This document shows, one piece after another, positions 8,565-15,927 of a stretch of DNA of 21,548 nucleotides. The notes beneath the pieces were generated by a model, which saw only the letters and a list, made by a program, of their open reading frames with translations, had not been told where the DNA came from and made no database searches. The translations under genes and the position numbers were made by a program. The first letter of the stretch is position 1; every line of letters starts with the position of its first letter. Source of the DNA: an uncultured Caryophanales bacterium (GTDB lineage: Bacteria > Bacillota_I > Bacilli_A > RFN20 > CAG-826); contig CAMYXQ010000005.1 in NCBI GenBank assembly GCA_947303105.1, forward strand, positions 1 through 21,548, in the 5' to 3' direction.

Positions 8565-10300
8565 TGGAGAATGTCCTTTATCTCGTTTAAAGCGGCTTTG
8601 GTCGGTCCAGTTAGTTCAGATTCATTGGCTAAAATCGGGTCGTTACGAAGTTTGGTTTGAATCGCGGCGAAACGTTCTTTCGCCAAACGATGTTCTTCTT
8701 CGTTTCCAAGCGATTTGGCCAAAGCCACTTTCGCGGCGGCGTATTCTTCGCCCAGTTTCCGGTATTCAGGCGCCGACAAAGCGTCGATCAGCCGTTTGCT
8801 CTCTCCAAGGATGGGATCGAGGCTCATGAGATAAGCGATATCTCTGGCTTTCGAAACCAAAGGATCCTCGGCGAGCTCGCCGCGGAGGGAATAAGTCTTC
8901 GATTCGGTCACTTTGACCGGAATGATGCAGCCGGTCAGATAACTCGGGCCAGCGAAATTGATCAGTTTTCCGTTCTCGGCATAGCCGGAGAGGATCTTGG
9001 AATTCTTTTTGGAAGGTCCTTCCACGAGGACGTCAAAGGTTTTGCCGACCATCGCCGCCGAATGGGCGCCGGTGGTCTTCTCGATCACGCGGACCAAACG
9101 CATGAAACGTTCGTGTTTCGTTTCGTCGCTGACCCCATCGACCAAGCGGGCGGCCGGCGTACCACCGCGAGGCGAATAGATAAAGGTGAACGCCGCGCTA
9201 TAGGAAACCTCTTCCGCTAAGGAAAGGGTATCGGCGAATTCTTCTTCGGTCTCATTGGGGAACCCGACGATGATGTCGGTCGTCAAAGCGATGTCTGGCA
9301 TCTTGGCCCGAATGCGGGCAACAATCTCCAGATACTCCTCTCTGGTGTAACGTCTTCCCATCCGTTTCAAGCAGGACGAAGACCCAGATTGGACGGGGAA
9401 ATGCAGCCATTTTTGAATATTGTCGTATTTCGCCATCGTTTCGATCATCTCATCGGTGAATTGGGACGGATAAGAGGTCAGGAAACGAAGACGGGGGATT
9501 CCGAGCTCGGCAACCGCCGCCAAGAGCTTGGCGAAGGTCGTCCCATCATGGAAATCCAAACCATAACTATTCACGTTCTGACCAAGCAAGGTGATTTGCT
9601 TATAACCCGCTTCGACGAGGGTCCGGCATTCGGCGACGATGTCTTCCATCTTGCGGGAACGCTCGCGCCCACGGGTGTAAGGAACGATGCAGTAGGTGCA
9701 GAACTTGTCGCACCCATAAGAAATGTTGACGAAGGCCTCATAGTCATTGAGGCGAACGGAGGGCAAACCCTCCACCACTTCGCCGGGGAACGAAAGAACG
9801 TTCACGATGTTCTTGTCTTTCTTGAGGACATCGTTGAGCATCGCCAAAAGACGATGGACGTTGTGGGTGCCGAATACCAATGAGACATACGGATATGTTT
9901 TCTCAAGGAACTCGGCTTTGCCTTCTTCCTGCATCATGCATCCGCAAACGCATAGGAGAAATTGGGGGTTGTTGGTGCGGTTGATTTTGAAAGAACCGAT
10001 CTCGCCATAGACTTTGTCTTCGGCGTTCTCACGAACGGCGCAGGTATTGATGATCGCCAAATCAGCCGAACGGGGATCTTCCGTGCGGACGAAACCGGCC
10101 ATGGTCAGATAACCGGCCATGACTTCTTCGTCACGGATATTCGCCTGGCAGCCAAAGGTCTTGATGTAGAACTTTTTGCCAACGGCAAAACGCTTCACGA
10201 GCTCAGGCACTTCGACATGGTCAACGTAACGTTCGCATAAGTCGACGCGGTTACGGGCCTCTTTCATGGAGGGAATGGAAACATACTCGACTTTAGCCAT
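8561..10300 (-). CDS. miaB: tRNA methylthiotransferase MiaB with C-terminal YmcA-like domain
   Basis: This 579-residue radical-SAM protein adds a methylthio group to i6A37 of tRNA. The N-terminal domain has the cluster cysteines Cys51, Cys87 and Cys121 at the family spacing (35 and 33 residues). The radical-SAM CxxxCxxC is Cys197, Cys201 and Cys204. A TRAM-type RNA-binding domain spans about 417-475. MiaB normally ends there at about 430-510 residues, but this one continues for about 100 helical residues resembling YmcA of the Com_YlbF family. The ATG at 10300 is preceded by GGAGGAGG at 6 bases; an in-frame extension to 10357 lies inside ymdB and lacks a binding site. The start overlaps ymdB by 8 bases and the stop overlaps miaA by 4. 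It is the third gene of the rny operon. Confidence 0.95.
   Translation of the reverse strand: MAKVEYVSIPSMKEARNRVDLCERYVDHVEVPELVKRFAVGKKFYIKTFGCQANIRDEEVMAGYLTMAGFVRTEDPRSADLAIINTCAVRENAEDKVYGEIGSFKINRTNNPQFLLCVCGCMMQEEGKAEFLEKTYPYVSLVFGTHNVHRLLAMLNDVLKKDKNIVNVLSFPGEVVEGLPSVRLNDYEAFVNISYGCDKFCTYCIVPYTRGRERSRKMEDIVAECRTLVEAGYKQITLLGQNVNSYGLDFHDGTTFAKLLAAVAELGIPRLRFLTSYPSQFTDEMIETMAKYDNIQKWLHFPVQSGSSSCLKRMGRRYTREEYLEIVARIRAKMPDIALTTDIIVGFPNETEEEFADTLSLAEEVSYSAAFTFIYSPRGGTPAARLVDGVSDETKHERFMRLVRVIEKTTGAHSAAMVGKTFDVLVEGPSKKNSKILSGYAENGKLINFAGPSYLTGCIIPVKVTESKTYSLRGELAEDPLVSKARDIAYLMSLDPILGESKRLIDALSAPEYRKLGEEYAAAKVALAKSLGNEEEHRLAKERFAAIQTKLRNDPILANESELTGPTKAALNEIKDILQ
8564..8869 (-). other. YmcA/YlbF-like C-terminal domain fused to MiaB
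   Basis: Residues 478-579 of the MiaB protein lie past the TRAM domain and look wholly helical. They begin DPLVSKARDIAYLMS and end DPILANESEL...ALNEIKDILQ. From memory, B. subtilis YmcA begins with a comparable QARNLAKMIS stretch and closes its core with IPVIQEFRDSQMEVNDLLQ, at similar spacing. In B. subtilis ymcA directly follows miaB (ymcB). The domain identity is inference from pattern and gene order. Confidence 0.7.
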
Positions 10301-11078
10301 GAATGTCCTCCTCCATGTAAATACGTTCGATGGAACGGGCTCTGCCCGTCTTCTCATCGATGTCTAGTAAGGTCGCGCAGAATTGGCATAGGCCAAAGGC
10401 GTCGCCATCAAGAGAAACATTCCTTCCGTAGACGAAACGGTCGAGGGCGGTTTCTTTGCTGATGCCGATCGCGCCATCGCGAAGCCCGACCATGCCGACA
10501 TCGGTCTGATAAGCGGTTCCTTTCTCAAGGATGCGCGAATCGGCGGTCGCGACATGGGTATGCGTGCCTAGAACCGCGGTCACTTTGCCGTCGAAGGCGT
10601 AGGCAAAAAGATGTTTCTCGCTGCTGCTTTCGGCATGATAATCCACGACGTGGATTGCTTCTTTCGCGGTCCCTAAAAGGTCATTCAGGGCCAAGAAGGG
10701 AACGGTGACGGCTTCCGGCATGAAGGCGGTTCCGAGCACATTGGTGACCCGGACGGGAACGCCATTCACATCGAACACTTTGCTGCCGACCCCACGGTGA
10801 TAACCGATGAGGTTCAAGGGGCGGACGATTTCCGACGCGGCGTCGATATAACGCTCAATCTCGCGTTCATCGCGCCAATGGTTGCCCATGGTAATGCATT
10901 GAACGCCATTCGCGATGAGTTCTTTGTAGTGAGCTTTGCTCAAACCGCGGCCGCCAGAGACGTTCTCGCCGTTTGCGATAACAAAATCGATATGACGGTC
11001 TTTGAGCTTGGGCAAGGCATAAGAAAGCATCCCCCGACCGGAGGCACCGAAGATATCTCCGATAAAGAGGATGCGCAT
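10293..11078 (-). CDS. ymdB: YmdB family metallophosphoesterase (cyclic nucleotide phosphodiesterase)
   Basis: This 261-residue protein is a calcineurin-like phosphoesterase of the YmdB/TIGR00282 family, known in B. subtilis to hydrolyse 2',3'- and 3',5'-cAMP and to affect biofilm and motility choice. Metal-ligand motifs are visible: GDIFG with Asp8, NGENV with Glu38 and Asn39, GNH with Asn66 and His67, VDYHAE, and GTHTHVATAD near the C-terminus. Length is as usual. The ATG at 11078 is three bases after the rny stop, and the nearest purine-rich sequence (GGAG) is about 15 bases upstream, so translation probably depends on ribosomes leaving rny. The rny-ymdB pair is conserved in Bacillota. Confidence 0.95.
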   Translation of the reverse strand: MRILFIGDIFGASGRGMLSYALPKLKDRHIDFVIANGENVSGGRGLSKAHYKELIANGVQCITMGNHWRDEREIERYIDAASEIVRPLNLIGYHRGVGSKVFDVNGVPVRVTNVLGTAFMPEAVTVPFLALNDLLGTAKEAIHVVDYHAESSSEKHLFAYAFDGKVTAVLGTHTHVATADSRILEKGTAYQTDVGMVGLRDGAIGISKETALDRFVYGRNVSLDGDAFGLCQFCATLLDIDEKTGRARSIERIYMEEDIHG

Positions 11079-11081
11079 AAA

Positions 11082-12668
11082 TTACTTCGCGGTCTCCACC
11101 GCCCGATATTCGCGGATGACGGACACTTTGATCGTGCCAGGATAGGTCATCTCGTTCTCGATCTTCTCACGGATCTCGAGGGCGAGTTTGACGGCATCGG
11201 CATCGGTGACTTTCTCCGGGATGACCATGACGCGGACTTCGCGACCGGCCTGCATGGCGAAAGCCTGCTGGACGCCATCGAAACCTTTGGCGATCGTTTC
11301 GAGCTGTTCCACGCGCTTGACGTAGGTTTCTAAGGTTTCGCTACGCGAACCAGGGCGCGCTGCGCTCAAGGTGTCCGCGGCGATGACCAAATGGGCGATG
11401 AGGGATTTCGGTTCGACGTCGCCATGGTGCGACTCGATCGCGTTGATGACGATTTCCGGCTCGCCGCATTTCTTGGCGAGTTGGGAACCGAGTTGGACAT
11501 GGCTGCCTTCTTGTTCGAAGTCGATGGCTTTGCCGATATCGTGGAGAAGACCGGCTCTGCGGGCCATGTTCTGGTTGAGGCCGAGTTCGGCGGCCATGAT
11601 GCCGCAGAGGTAAGCGACTTCGATCGAATGATCGAGGACGTTCTGGCCATAGGAGGTGCGGTATTTGAGGCGGCCGAGTTGACCGAGGAGTTCGCGGTTG
11701 ATCTTCGGAAGGCCGAGACGGAAGGCGGCTTCTTCGCCGAACTTCTGGGTTTCGGCTTCGAGGTCGCGTTTGCACTTGGCGGCCACTTCTTCGATGCGGC
11801 CCGGCTGGATGCGGCCGTCTTTGACGAGGATCTCCAAGGTCTTGCGGGCGATTTCGCGGCGGATCGGATCGAAGCAGGAAACGGTGATGACCTCAGGGGT
11901 ATCGTCGATGACGAGGTCGACGCCTAACGTCGATTCGATGATGCGGATGTTACGACCTTCGCGGCCGATGATGCGGCCTTTCATCTCGTCGTTCGGAAGA
12001 GAGACGACCGAGACGGTGCGTTCGGTGACGACTTCTTGCGCGTATTTGGCGCAGGCGAGGGACAAGAGCTCGGTCGCCTTGGCCTGGGCAGTCGCCTTGG
12101 CTTCGTCTTCCTGGTTCTTGATGTAGATGGCGATTTCGCTCGACATCTTGCTCTCGACGCGGGCCATGATTTCATCATGCGCCTCTTTGGTGCTCATGCC
12201 AGAAACCTTTTCGAGTTCGGCGATGATGGCCTCGGTTTTCTCGTCGAGGATTTTGCTCTTTTTCTCGACTTCGGCAAGGCGGTTGGTAAGCGATTCGTTC
12301 TTCTTATCGAGATCGCGTTCCTTGATGAGCAACGCTTCGTCGCGGCGGTCGATGAGTTCTTCCCTGGCGTCGAGTTTGTTTTTCTCGGCTTGGGCTTCCG
12401 CTTTGATTTGGCGGGCTTCGTTCTGCGCTTGCTGACGGGATTCGTTGGTGAGTTGTTTGGCTTCGCTTTGGGCGGTTCTCTCAATCTGTTGGGCTTTTTG
12501 TTCGGCCTCGCGGAGGATCTTATCCGCTTGCGCTTGGGCGCGTTTCGCCTTTAAGGCGGGGACGAAATGGAAAAGCAATACGACGATGGCTGCGCCTAAC
12601 ACGAGGGCAGCGACGAGAAGAATGACCCAGACATAAGAGGGAAGCCCCTCCAAGAGGATGATATTCAT
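11082..12668 (-). CDS. rny: Ribonuclease Y
   Basis: RNase Y is the membrane-anchored endonuclease that starts much of mRNA decay in Bacillota. The 528-residue protein has an N-terminal membrane helix (about 11-36), a long charged coiled coil (about 38-195), a KH domain with GRIIGREGRNIR (231-242), and an HD domain with His347 in LDHS and the His376-Asp377 pair in LLHDIGK. Length is as expected (about 520). The ATG at 12668 follows AAGGAG at 6 bases. It is the first gene of a seven-gene operon that includes ymdB and MiaB with its YmcA-like tail. A 120-base leader with a hairpin near the predicted transcript start precedes it. Confidence 0.98.
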   Translation of the reverse strand: MNIILLEGLPSYVWVILLVAALVLGAAIVVLLFHFVPALKAKRAQAQADKILREAEQKAQQIERTAQSEAKQLTNESRQQAQNEARQIKAEAQAEKNKLDAREELIDRRDEALLIKERDLDKKNESLTNRLAEVEKKSKILDEKTEAIIAELEKVSGMSTKEAHDEIMARVESKMSSEIAIYIKNQEDEAKATAQAKATELLSLACAKYAQEVVTERTVSVVSLPNDEMKGRIIGREGRNIRIIESTLGVDLVIDDTPEVITVSCFDPIRREIARKTLEILVKDGRIQPGRIEEVAAKCKRDLEAETQKFGEEAAFRLGLPKINRELLGQLGRLKYRTSYGQNVLDHSIEVAYLCGIMAAELGLNQNMARRAGLLHDIGKAIDFEQEGSHVQLGSQLAKKCGEPEIVINAIESHHGDVEPKSLIAHLVIAADTLSAARPGSRSETLETYVKRVEQLETIAKGFDGVQQAFAMQAGREVRVMVIPEKVTDADAVKLALEIREKIENEMTYPGTIKVSVIREYRAVETAK

Positions 12669-12776
12669 AAAAGACTCCTTCGTTCAAAGGCACTCCAACG
12701 AAAAGATCGATGCGCTATGTGAAGTATCTAACGGGACTTGCCCGATAAGAAGAATCCAGACCAAATCTATGGTGGA

Positions 12777-12804
12777 GTACCTTAGGTACGAATCGATTTT
12801 ATCA
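12777..12804 (-). promoter_or_regulatory. Promoter of the rny operon with a palindrome at the start site
   Basis: On the minus strand TGATAAAAT forms an extended -10 element (TAAAAT at 12796-12801); the -35 is weak. The predicted start is near 12789, exactly where the inverted repeat GTACCTAAGGTAC (12777-12789) begins. In RNA this would be a 5-pair stem with a UAA loop at the very 5' end. It could be an operator or a 5' end shield. Confidence 0.5.
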
Positions 12805-12845
12805 CGAACGGCGCGCGATGCGCACCCCCGAATTGCGGGGGAACG

Positions 12846-12873
12846 AAAAAGCCCCGACCGATTTCGGGGCTTT
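12846..12873 (-). terminator. Intrinsic terminator of recA
   Basis: On the minus strand AAAGCCCCGA pairs with TCGGGGCTTT across a six-base loop and runs into TTTTT, about 22 bases after the recA stop. A second short hairpin (CCCCG, five-base loop, CGGGG) follows immediately. Confidence 0.93.
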
Positions 12874-12894
12874 CGCTAGGATATGTGCGTTTTC

Positions 12895-13893
12895 TTAGGC
12901 CGATTTGCCGTCGCGGATTTTGGCGCGGATCGCCTCACTCAAGGAGTCGAGGAGCTCTTTGTGTTCGCGGAGGTAACGGATGGACGCATCGCGGCCATTG
13001 CCGATCTTCTCGCCTTCGTGGACATACCAGTTGCCAGCCTTGGTGAGCAAACCATAGTTGACGGCCAAGTCGAGGACTTCGCCATCGCCGTTGATGCCTT
13101 CGCCATAGATGATGTCGATGGTGCAGCTCTTGAAAGGCGGGGACACTTTGTTCTTGACCGCTTTGACCTTGACGGTGTTGCCGACGATCTCGCTGCCGTT
13201 CTTGATGGCATCGGCGCGACGGATGTCGAGACGGATCGTCGCATAGAATTTCAACGCGCGGCCGCCGGTCGTGGTTTCCGGATTGCCGTACATGACGCCG
13301 ACTTTCTCGCGGAGCTGGTTGATGAAGATGACCACGCAGCCGGTGCGATCCAAAATGCCGGCGAGTTTGCGCATCGCTTTGCTCATGAGGCGGGCTTGGA
13401 GACCGACCTGGTTGTCGCTCATGACGCCATCGAGTTCCGCTTGCGGAACTAAGGCGGCGACGGAGTCGACGATGATCAAATCGATCGCGCCGGACTGGGC
13501 GAGCATCTCGACGATTTCGAGAGCCTGTTCGCCGGAGTCGGGCTGAGACAGGATGAGTTCGTTGATATCAACGCCGAGTTTTTCGGCATAAGCCGGGTCG
13601 ATGGAATGCTCCGCATCGACATAGGCGGCACGACCGCCTTTGATCTGGGCTTGGGCCACCGCTTCAAGGGCGAGGGTGGTTTTGCCGCTGGATTCGGGAC
13701 CGTAGATCTCGATGATTCTTCCTTTCGGGTAGCCGCCGACGCCGAGTACTTCGTCGAGTAACAGGCTGCCGGTCGGAATGACGTCAACGTCGACCTTGGC
13801 GTGATCGCCAAGACGCATGACTGAGCCTTTTCCGTATGCTTTTTCAATGGCTCGCAAGGCTTCTTCTAAAGCCGCATCTTTCTTTTCAGACAT
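12895..13893 (-). CDS. recA: Recombinase RecA
   Basis: RecA forms filaments on single-stranded DNA for strand exchange and for SOS signalling. The 332-residue protein has Walker [10 protein letters not shown] (65-73), the Walker B stretch [10 protein letters not shown], the DNA-binding loop region [18 protein letters not shown] and NQLREK. It is slightly short: it ends [11 protein letters not shown] without the acidic tail seen in many RecA proteins. The ATG at 13893 has AGGAGG 8 bases before it. It lies 48 bases after cinA in the classic pgsA-cinA-recA order and ends at a clear terminator. I found no Bacillota LexA box (CGAAC-N4-GTTCG) in front of it, so SOS control is not evident here. Confidence 0.99.
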   Translation of the reverse strand: MSEKKDAALEEALRAIEKAYGKGSVMRLGDHAKVDVDVIPTGSLLLDEVLGVGGYPKGRIIEIYGPESSGKTTLALEAVAQAQIKGGRAAYVDAEHSIDPAYAEKLGVDINELILSQPDSGEQALEIVEMLAQSGAIDLIIVDSVAALVPQAELDGVMSDNQVGLQARLMSKAMRKLAGILDRTGCVVIFINQLREKVGVMYGNPETTTGGRALKFYATIRLDIRRADAIKNGSEIVGNTVKVKAVKNKVSPPFKSCTIDIIYGEGINGDGEVLDLAVNYGLLTKAGNWYVHEGEKIGNGRDASIRYLREHKELLDSLSEAIRAKIRDGKSA

Positions 13894-13941
13894 GTTTTTG
13901 TCCTCCTACTATAGCAATAGACAGAAATCGTCTCTTTTTAC

Positions 13942-14418
13942 CTACGAATTCAAAATTTCGATCAATTTGTCGCAAATATATTCGACCGCCAAGGTGCGGA
14001 TCTCGTTCCGTTCCCCGCGGAAGATGACGTGATAGGTGATGACTTTCTCATCGCGGTAGGCGATGGCCATAAAGGTTTCGCCGACCTGGGCTTTGCCTTC
14101 TTCGGCGGTCGGTCCGGCGTTGCCGGTGAAGGAAACGGCGACATCGACGTCGAGCACGCCGCGGGCGTTCTGCGCCATCGCGACGGCGACGGCCTCGCTG
14201 ACGACCCCAAGGGTCTCGATCGCGTCATGGTCGACGGCCAAGACGTCTTCTTTGACGCTGGCAGCATAGCTGACGACGCTCCCTTTGAAATAATCGCTCG
14301 CGCCCGGGATCGAGCAAACGCGATCCGCGAAACGGCCGGCGGTGAAGCTTTCGGCGGCGCCGAGGGTAAGTCCTTTTTCAACAAAGGCTTTCCGCAATTC
14401 TTCGAAACGATCAGTCAT
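13942..14418 (-). CDS. cinA: CinA C-terminal domain protein, NMN amidohydrolase (PncC-type)
   Basis: This 158-residue protein is only the C-terminal deamidase half of CinA, which converts nicotinamide mononucleotide to nicotinate mononucleotide in NAD recycling. Family residues are visible: AESFTAGR with Ser24, GSVVSYA with Tyr51, Lys56 and FTGNAGP (97-103). B. subtilis CinA is over 400 residues with an N-terminal MoaB-like domain; here that domain is absent, and the preceding bases code for pgsA. The ATG at 14418 follows GGAG at 7 bases and overlaps the pgsA stop by 8 bases (ATGACTGA). The position between pgsA and recA matches the Bacillota order. Stand-alone PncC is common in other bacteria. 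Confidence 0.93.
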   Translation of the reverse strand: MTDRFEELRKAFVEKGLTLGAAESFTAGRFADRVCSIPGASDYFKGSVVSYAASVKEDVLAVDHDAIETLGVVSEAVAVAMAQNARGVLDVDVAVSFTGNAGPTAEEGKAQVGETFMAIAYRDEKVITYHVIFRGERNEIRTLAVEYICDKLIEILNS

Positions 14419-15043
14419 GTTTTTTCTCCGGAGCGACGACTTTCCAGTTCTGGACGACATAGATGACGCCCGAGATGAAGGAAACGAGAGTCGCTAAATA
14501 AACGAGGATGAGGCCGATGCGCCACATGCCCCAACCCATATCGAAGTAGGAGAAGGGCCAGCCGTTGAGCATGACGATGGGCAAAGCGACCATTTGGAGG
14601 ACGGTTTTGGCTTTGCCAAAGGCATTCGCGGCCATGACGACGCCTTTCTTGGCGGCGACGAAGCGCATCGCGTCGACGATGAGGTCGCGCAAGATCATGA
14701 CGATGACGCAGGTGAGGGGGATGGTCATCGTATCTTCCACGAAGTGCGGGACGCAAAGGTAAACGAGCATCGAGTTGACGAGCAACTTGTCGGCGACGGG
14801 GTCGAGGAACTTGCCAAGGTCGGTGACCTGGTTCCATTTGCGGGCCAAATCGCCGTCGATCTTATCGGTCAAGGCGGCGAGGAAGAACACCACCGCCATG
14901 AGGATATAAACGAGATTGATCTTCAGGTCGCCACCGTAAACGGGGACGTTGAGATTGGGGATGAAATGCAAAACGAACAAAGCGATCAGCATGGCGATGA
15001 CCATGACGATGCGCGATAAGGTGATCTTGGTTGGAATGTTCAT
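14411..15043 (-). CDS. pgsA: CDP-diacylglycerol-glycerol-3-phosphate 3-phosphatidyltransferase
   Basis: PgsA makes phosphatidylglycerol phosphate, the committed step to phosphatidylglycerol, in the cytoplasmic membrane. The 210-residue protein holds the complete CDP-alcohol phosphotransferase motif: Asp60, Asp63-Gly64, Ala67-Arg68, Gly77, Asp81 and Asp85. Several hydrophobic helices surround it, one at about 8-28. The ATG at 15043 follows AAGGA at about 6 bases; an in-frame upstream extension lies in rnpB and is rejected. The gene begins about 18 bases after the 3' end of rnpB with no terminator between. Its stop overlaps cinA. Confidence 0.97.
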   Translation of the reverse strand: MNIPTKITLSRIVMVIAMLIALFVLHFIPNLNVPVYGGDLKINLVYILMAVVFFLAALTDKIDGDLARKWNQVTDLGKFLDPVADKLLVNSMLVYLCVPHFVEDTMTIPLTCVIVMILRDLIVDAMRFVAAKKGVVMAANAFGKAKTVLQMVALPIVMLNGWPFSYFDMGWGMWRIGLILVYLATLVSFISGVIYVVQNWKVVAPEKKHD

Positions 15044-15060
15044 ACTGTTTCCTTTTTTTC

Positions 15061-15405
15061 GAATGAGTATCCGGCCCTGTAAGCCATGTTTTGTCGAGGA
15101 CGACAATTTATCTCGGATCGCTCCGGGATCCTTTCCTTCGGTTCGGATCGGATCCTTCCCCTACCAAATTTGGGTTTCTCGCTTGTGGGGTTTGCCTCGT
15201 TTCATCCCGACATCGCTATCGGGCTCGTCTCTGTGGCACCTTAGGGATCCTCATCTCAAGAGATGATTCACCGCCGTTACGCGCTCCCGCGTACCCAGGC
15301 TTATTCATTCGCCTGGCGCAATCACTACGGCCATCACAGGCCGTGCGAGCATGGACTTTCCTCTACTTGACGAGCAAGCAGCAGCCGTCCGGGCCGGATT
15401 CATTC
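15061..15405 (-). ncRNA. rnpB: RNase P RNA, type B (Bacillus class)
   Basis: The catalytic RNA of RNase P, which trims tRNA 5' ends. The minus strand carries the conserved blocks GAGGAAAGTCCATGCTCGC (within 15343-15363), GTGCCACAG (15231-15239), GCGAGAAACCCAAATTTGG (within 15158-15182) and ACAAAACATGGCTTACAG (15077-15094). These match the B. subtilis RNA in order and spacing. Ends are set by the P1 helix, where GAATGA plus ATCCGGCCC at the 5' end pairs with GGGCCGGAT plus TCATTC at the 3' end; exact ends may differ by a few bases. It starts directly after the gpsB stop, as gpsB and rnpB are neighbours in B. subtilis too. No good separate promoter and no terminator are seen, so it is probably cut from a gpsB-rnpB-pgsA transcript. 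Confidence 0.97.
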
Positions 15406-15819
15406 CTATCTTTTGTGTTCCAAGCGGTCGGGATTGTAACCTTCGTCATGGAGGAACTTTTCAAGTTCGGCGATGCGATTGATTAATTGAAGGTTCTCCG
15501 CGGTCGGATGATCGCTTTGCTTGATTCCCGACAGACGGTTATTGGCCGAAGCCAAGGCGATTTCGAGTCGCCGTTTCTCACCGCTTATTTCCTCGTTCTT
15601 CTCATGCAACTCGCGGTTGATGTCGGCGAGGGCCTTGTGCCGGGATTCCAACTCTTGGACGCGGGCATTGGTCGAAATCATGTAGCGGTCGAAGTTCTGA
15701 TAATCGGCGCGAATCTCATCCAAAAACATGTCCACTTCAAGCGGGTCGTACCCCTTGACGTTGCGGGTGAATTTCTTCTGAAGAATCGTCTTTTCGTTGA
15801 GCTTTGTAATTCCGTCCAT
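15406..15819 (-). CDS. gpsB: GpsB/DivIVA-family cell division protein
   Basis: This 137-residue protein has an N-terminal DivIVA-type membrane-binding region (ILQKKFTRNVKGYDPLEVD, then FLDEIRADYQNF), a coiled coil from about 45 to 95, and a C-terminal short helix (LINRIAELEKFL) like the GpsB trimerisation segment. GpsB links cell-wall synthesis enzymes to division sites. B. subtilis GpsB has 98 residues, so the coiled coil is longer here; a short DivIVA is the alternative reading. The ATG at 15819 was chosen because it begins the conserved domain; upstream in-frame sequence is antisense to the exonuclease gene. No clear ribosome binding site is seen, and the promoter predicts a leader of only about 9 bases. 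rnpB follows directly, as next to B. subtilis gpsB. Confidence 0.9.
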   Translation of the reverse strand: MDGITKLNEKTILQKKFTRNVKGYDPLEVDMFLDEIRADYQNFDRYMISTNARVQELESRHKALADINRELHEKNEEISGEKRRLEIALASANNRLSGIKQSDHPTAENLQLINRIAELEKFLHDEGYNPDRLEHKR

Positions 15820-15834
15820 AATCTGCCCGTTTCG

Positions 15835-15863
15835 ATTATATCGAAGTCGGTCATTTCCTTCAA
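15835..15863 (-). promoter_or_regulatory. Promoter of gpsB
   Basis: On the minus strand TTGAAG (-35, 15858-15863) and a perfect TATAAT (-10, 15835-15840) are separated by 17 bases. The predicted start is near 15828, only about 9 bases before the gpsB ATG, which also lacks a ribosome binding site. This is the best sigma-A promoter in the window. Confidence 0.75.
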
Positions 15864-15911
15864 TGTTATCTCGCGATAAATCGCCTGATTCTAGGTTTCT
15901 ATTTTGGAGCG

Positions 15912-15920
15912 TGGTAGAAT
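15912..15920 (+). promoter_or_regulatory. Extended -10 promoter of the exonuclease-recU operon
   Basis: TGGTAGAAT is an extended -10 element with TAGAAT (five of six matches). The -35 position (TAGGTT at 17 bases) is weak. The predicted start at about 15927 coincides with the ATG at 15928, so the mRNA would be leaderless. It is divergent from the gpsB promoter. Confidence 0.5.
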
Positions 15921-15927
15921 CTTTGAT

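Noticed and set aside
10301..10357. In-frame extension of miaB upstream of the ATG at 10300
   Set aside because: It lies inside ymdB, lacks a ribosome binding site, and the residues do not resemble MiaB; the ATG at 10300 has GGAGGAGG at ideal spacing.
13903..13921. TGCTATAGT just upstream of recA as an extended -10 promoter
   Set aside because: The predicted start would fall within the recA ribosome binding site AGGAGG, leaving too little of it in the mRNA; read-through from cinA is more likely.
15091..15486. Plus-strand open frame across 15091-15486
   Set aside because: It overlaps the whole RNase P RNA, whose conserved blocks are certain, and has no coding support.
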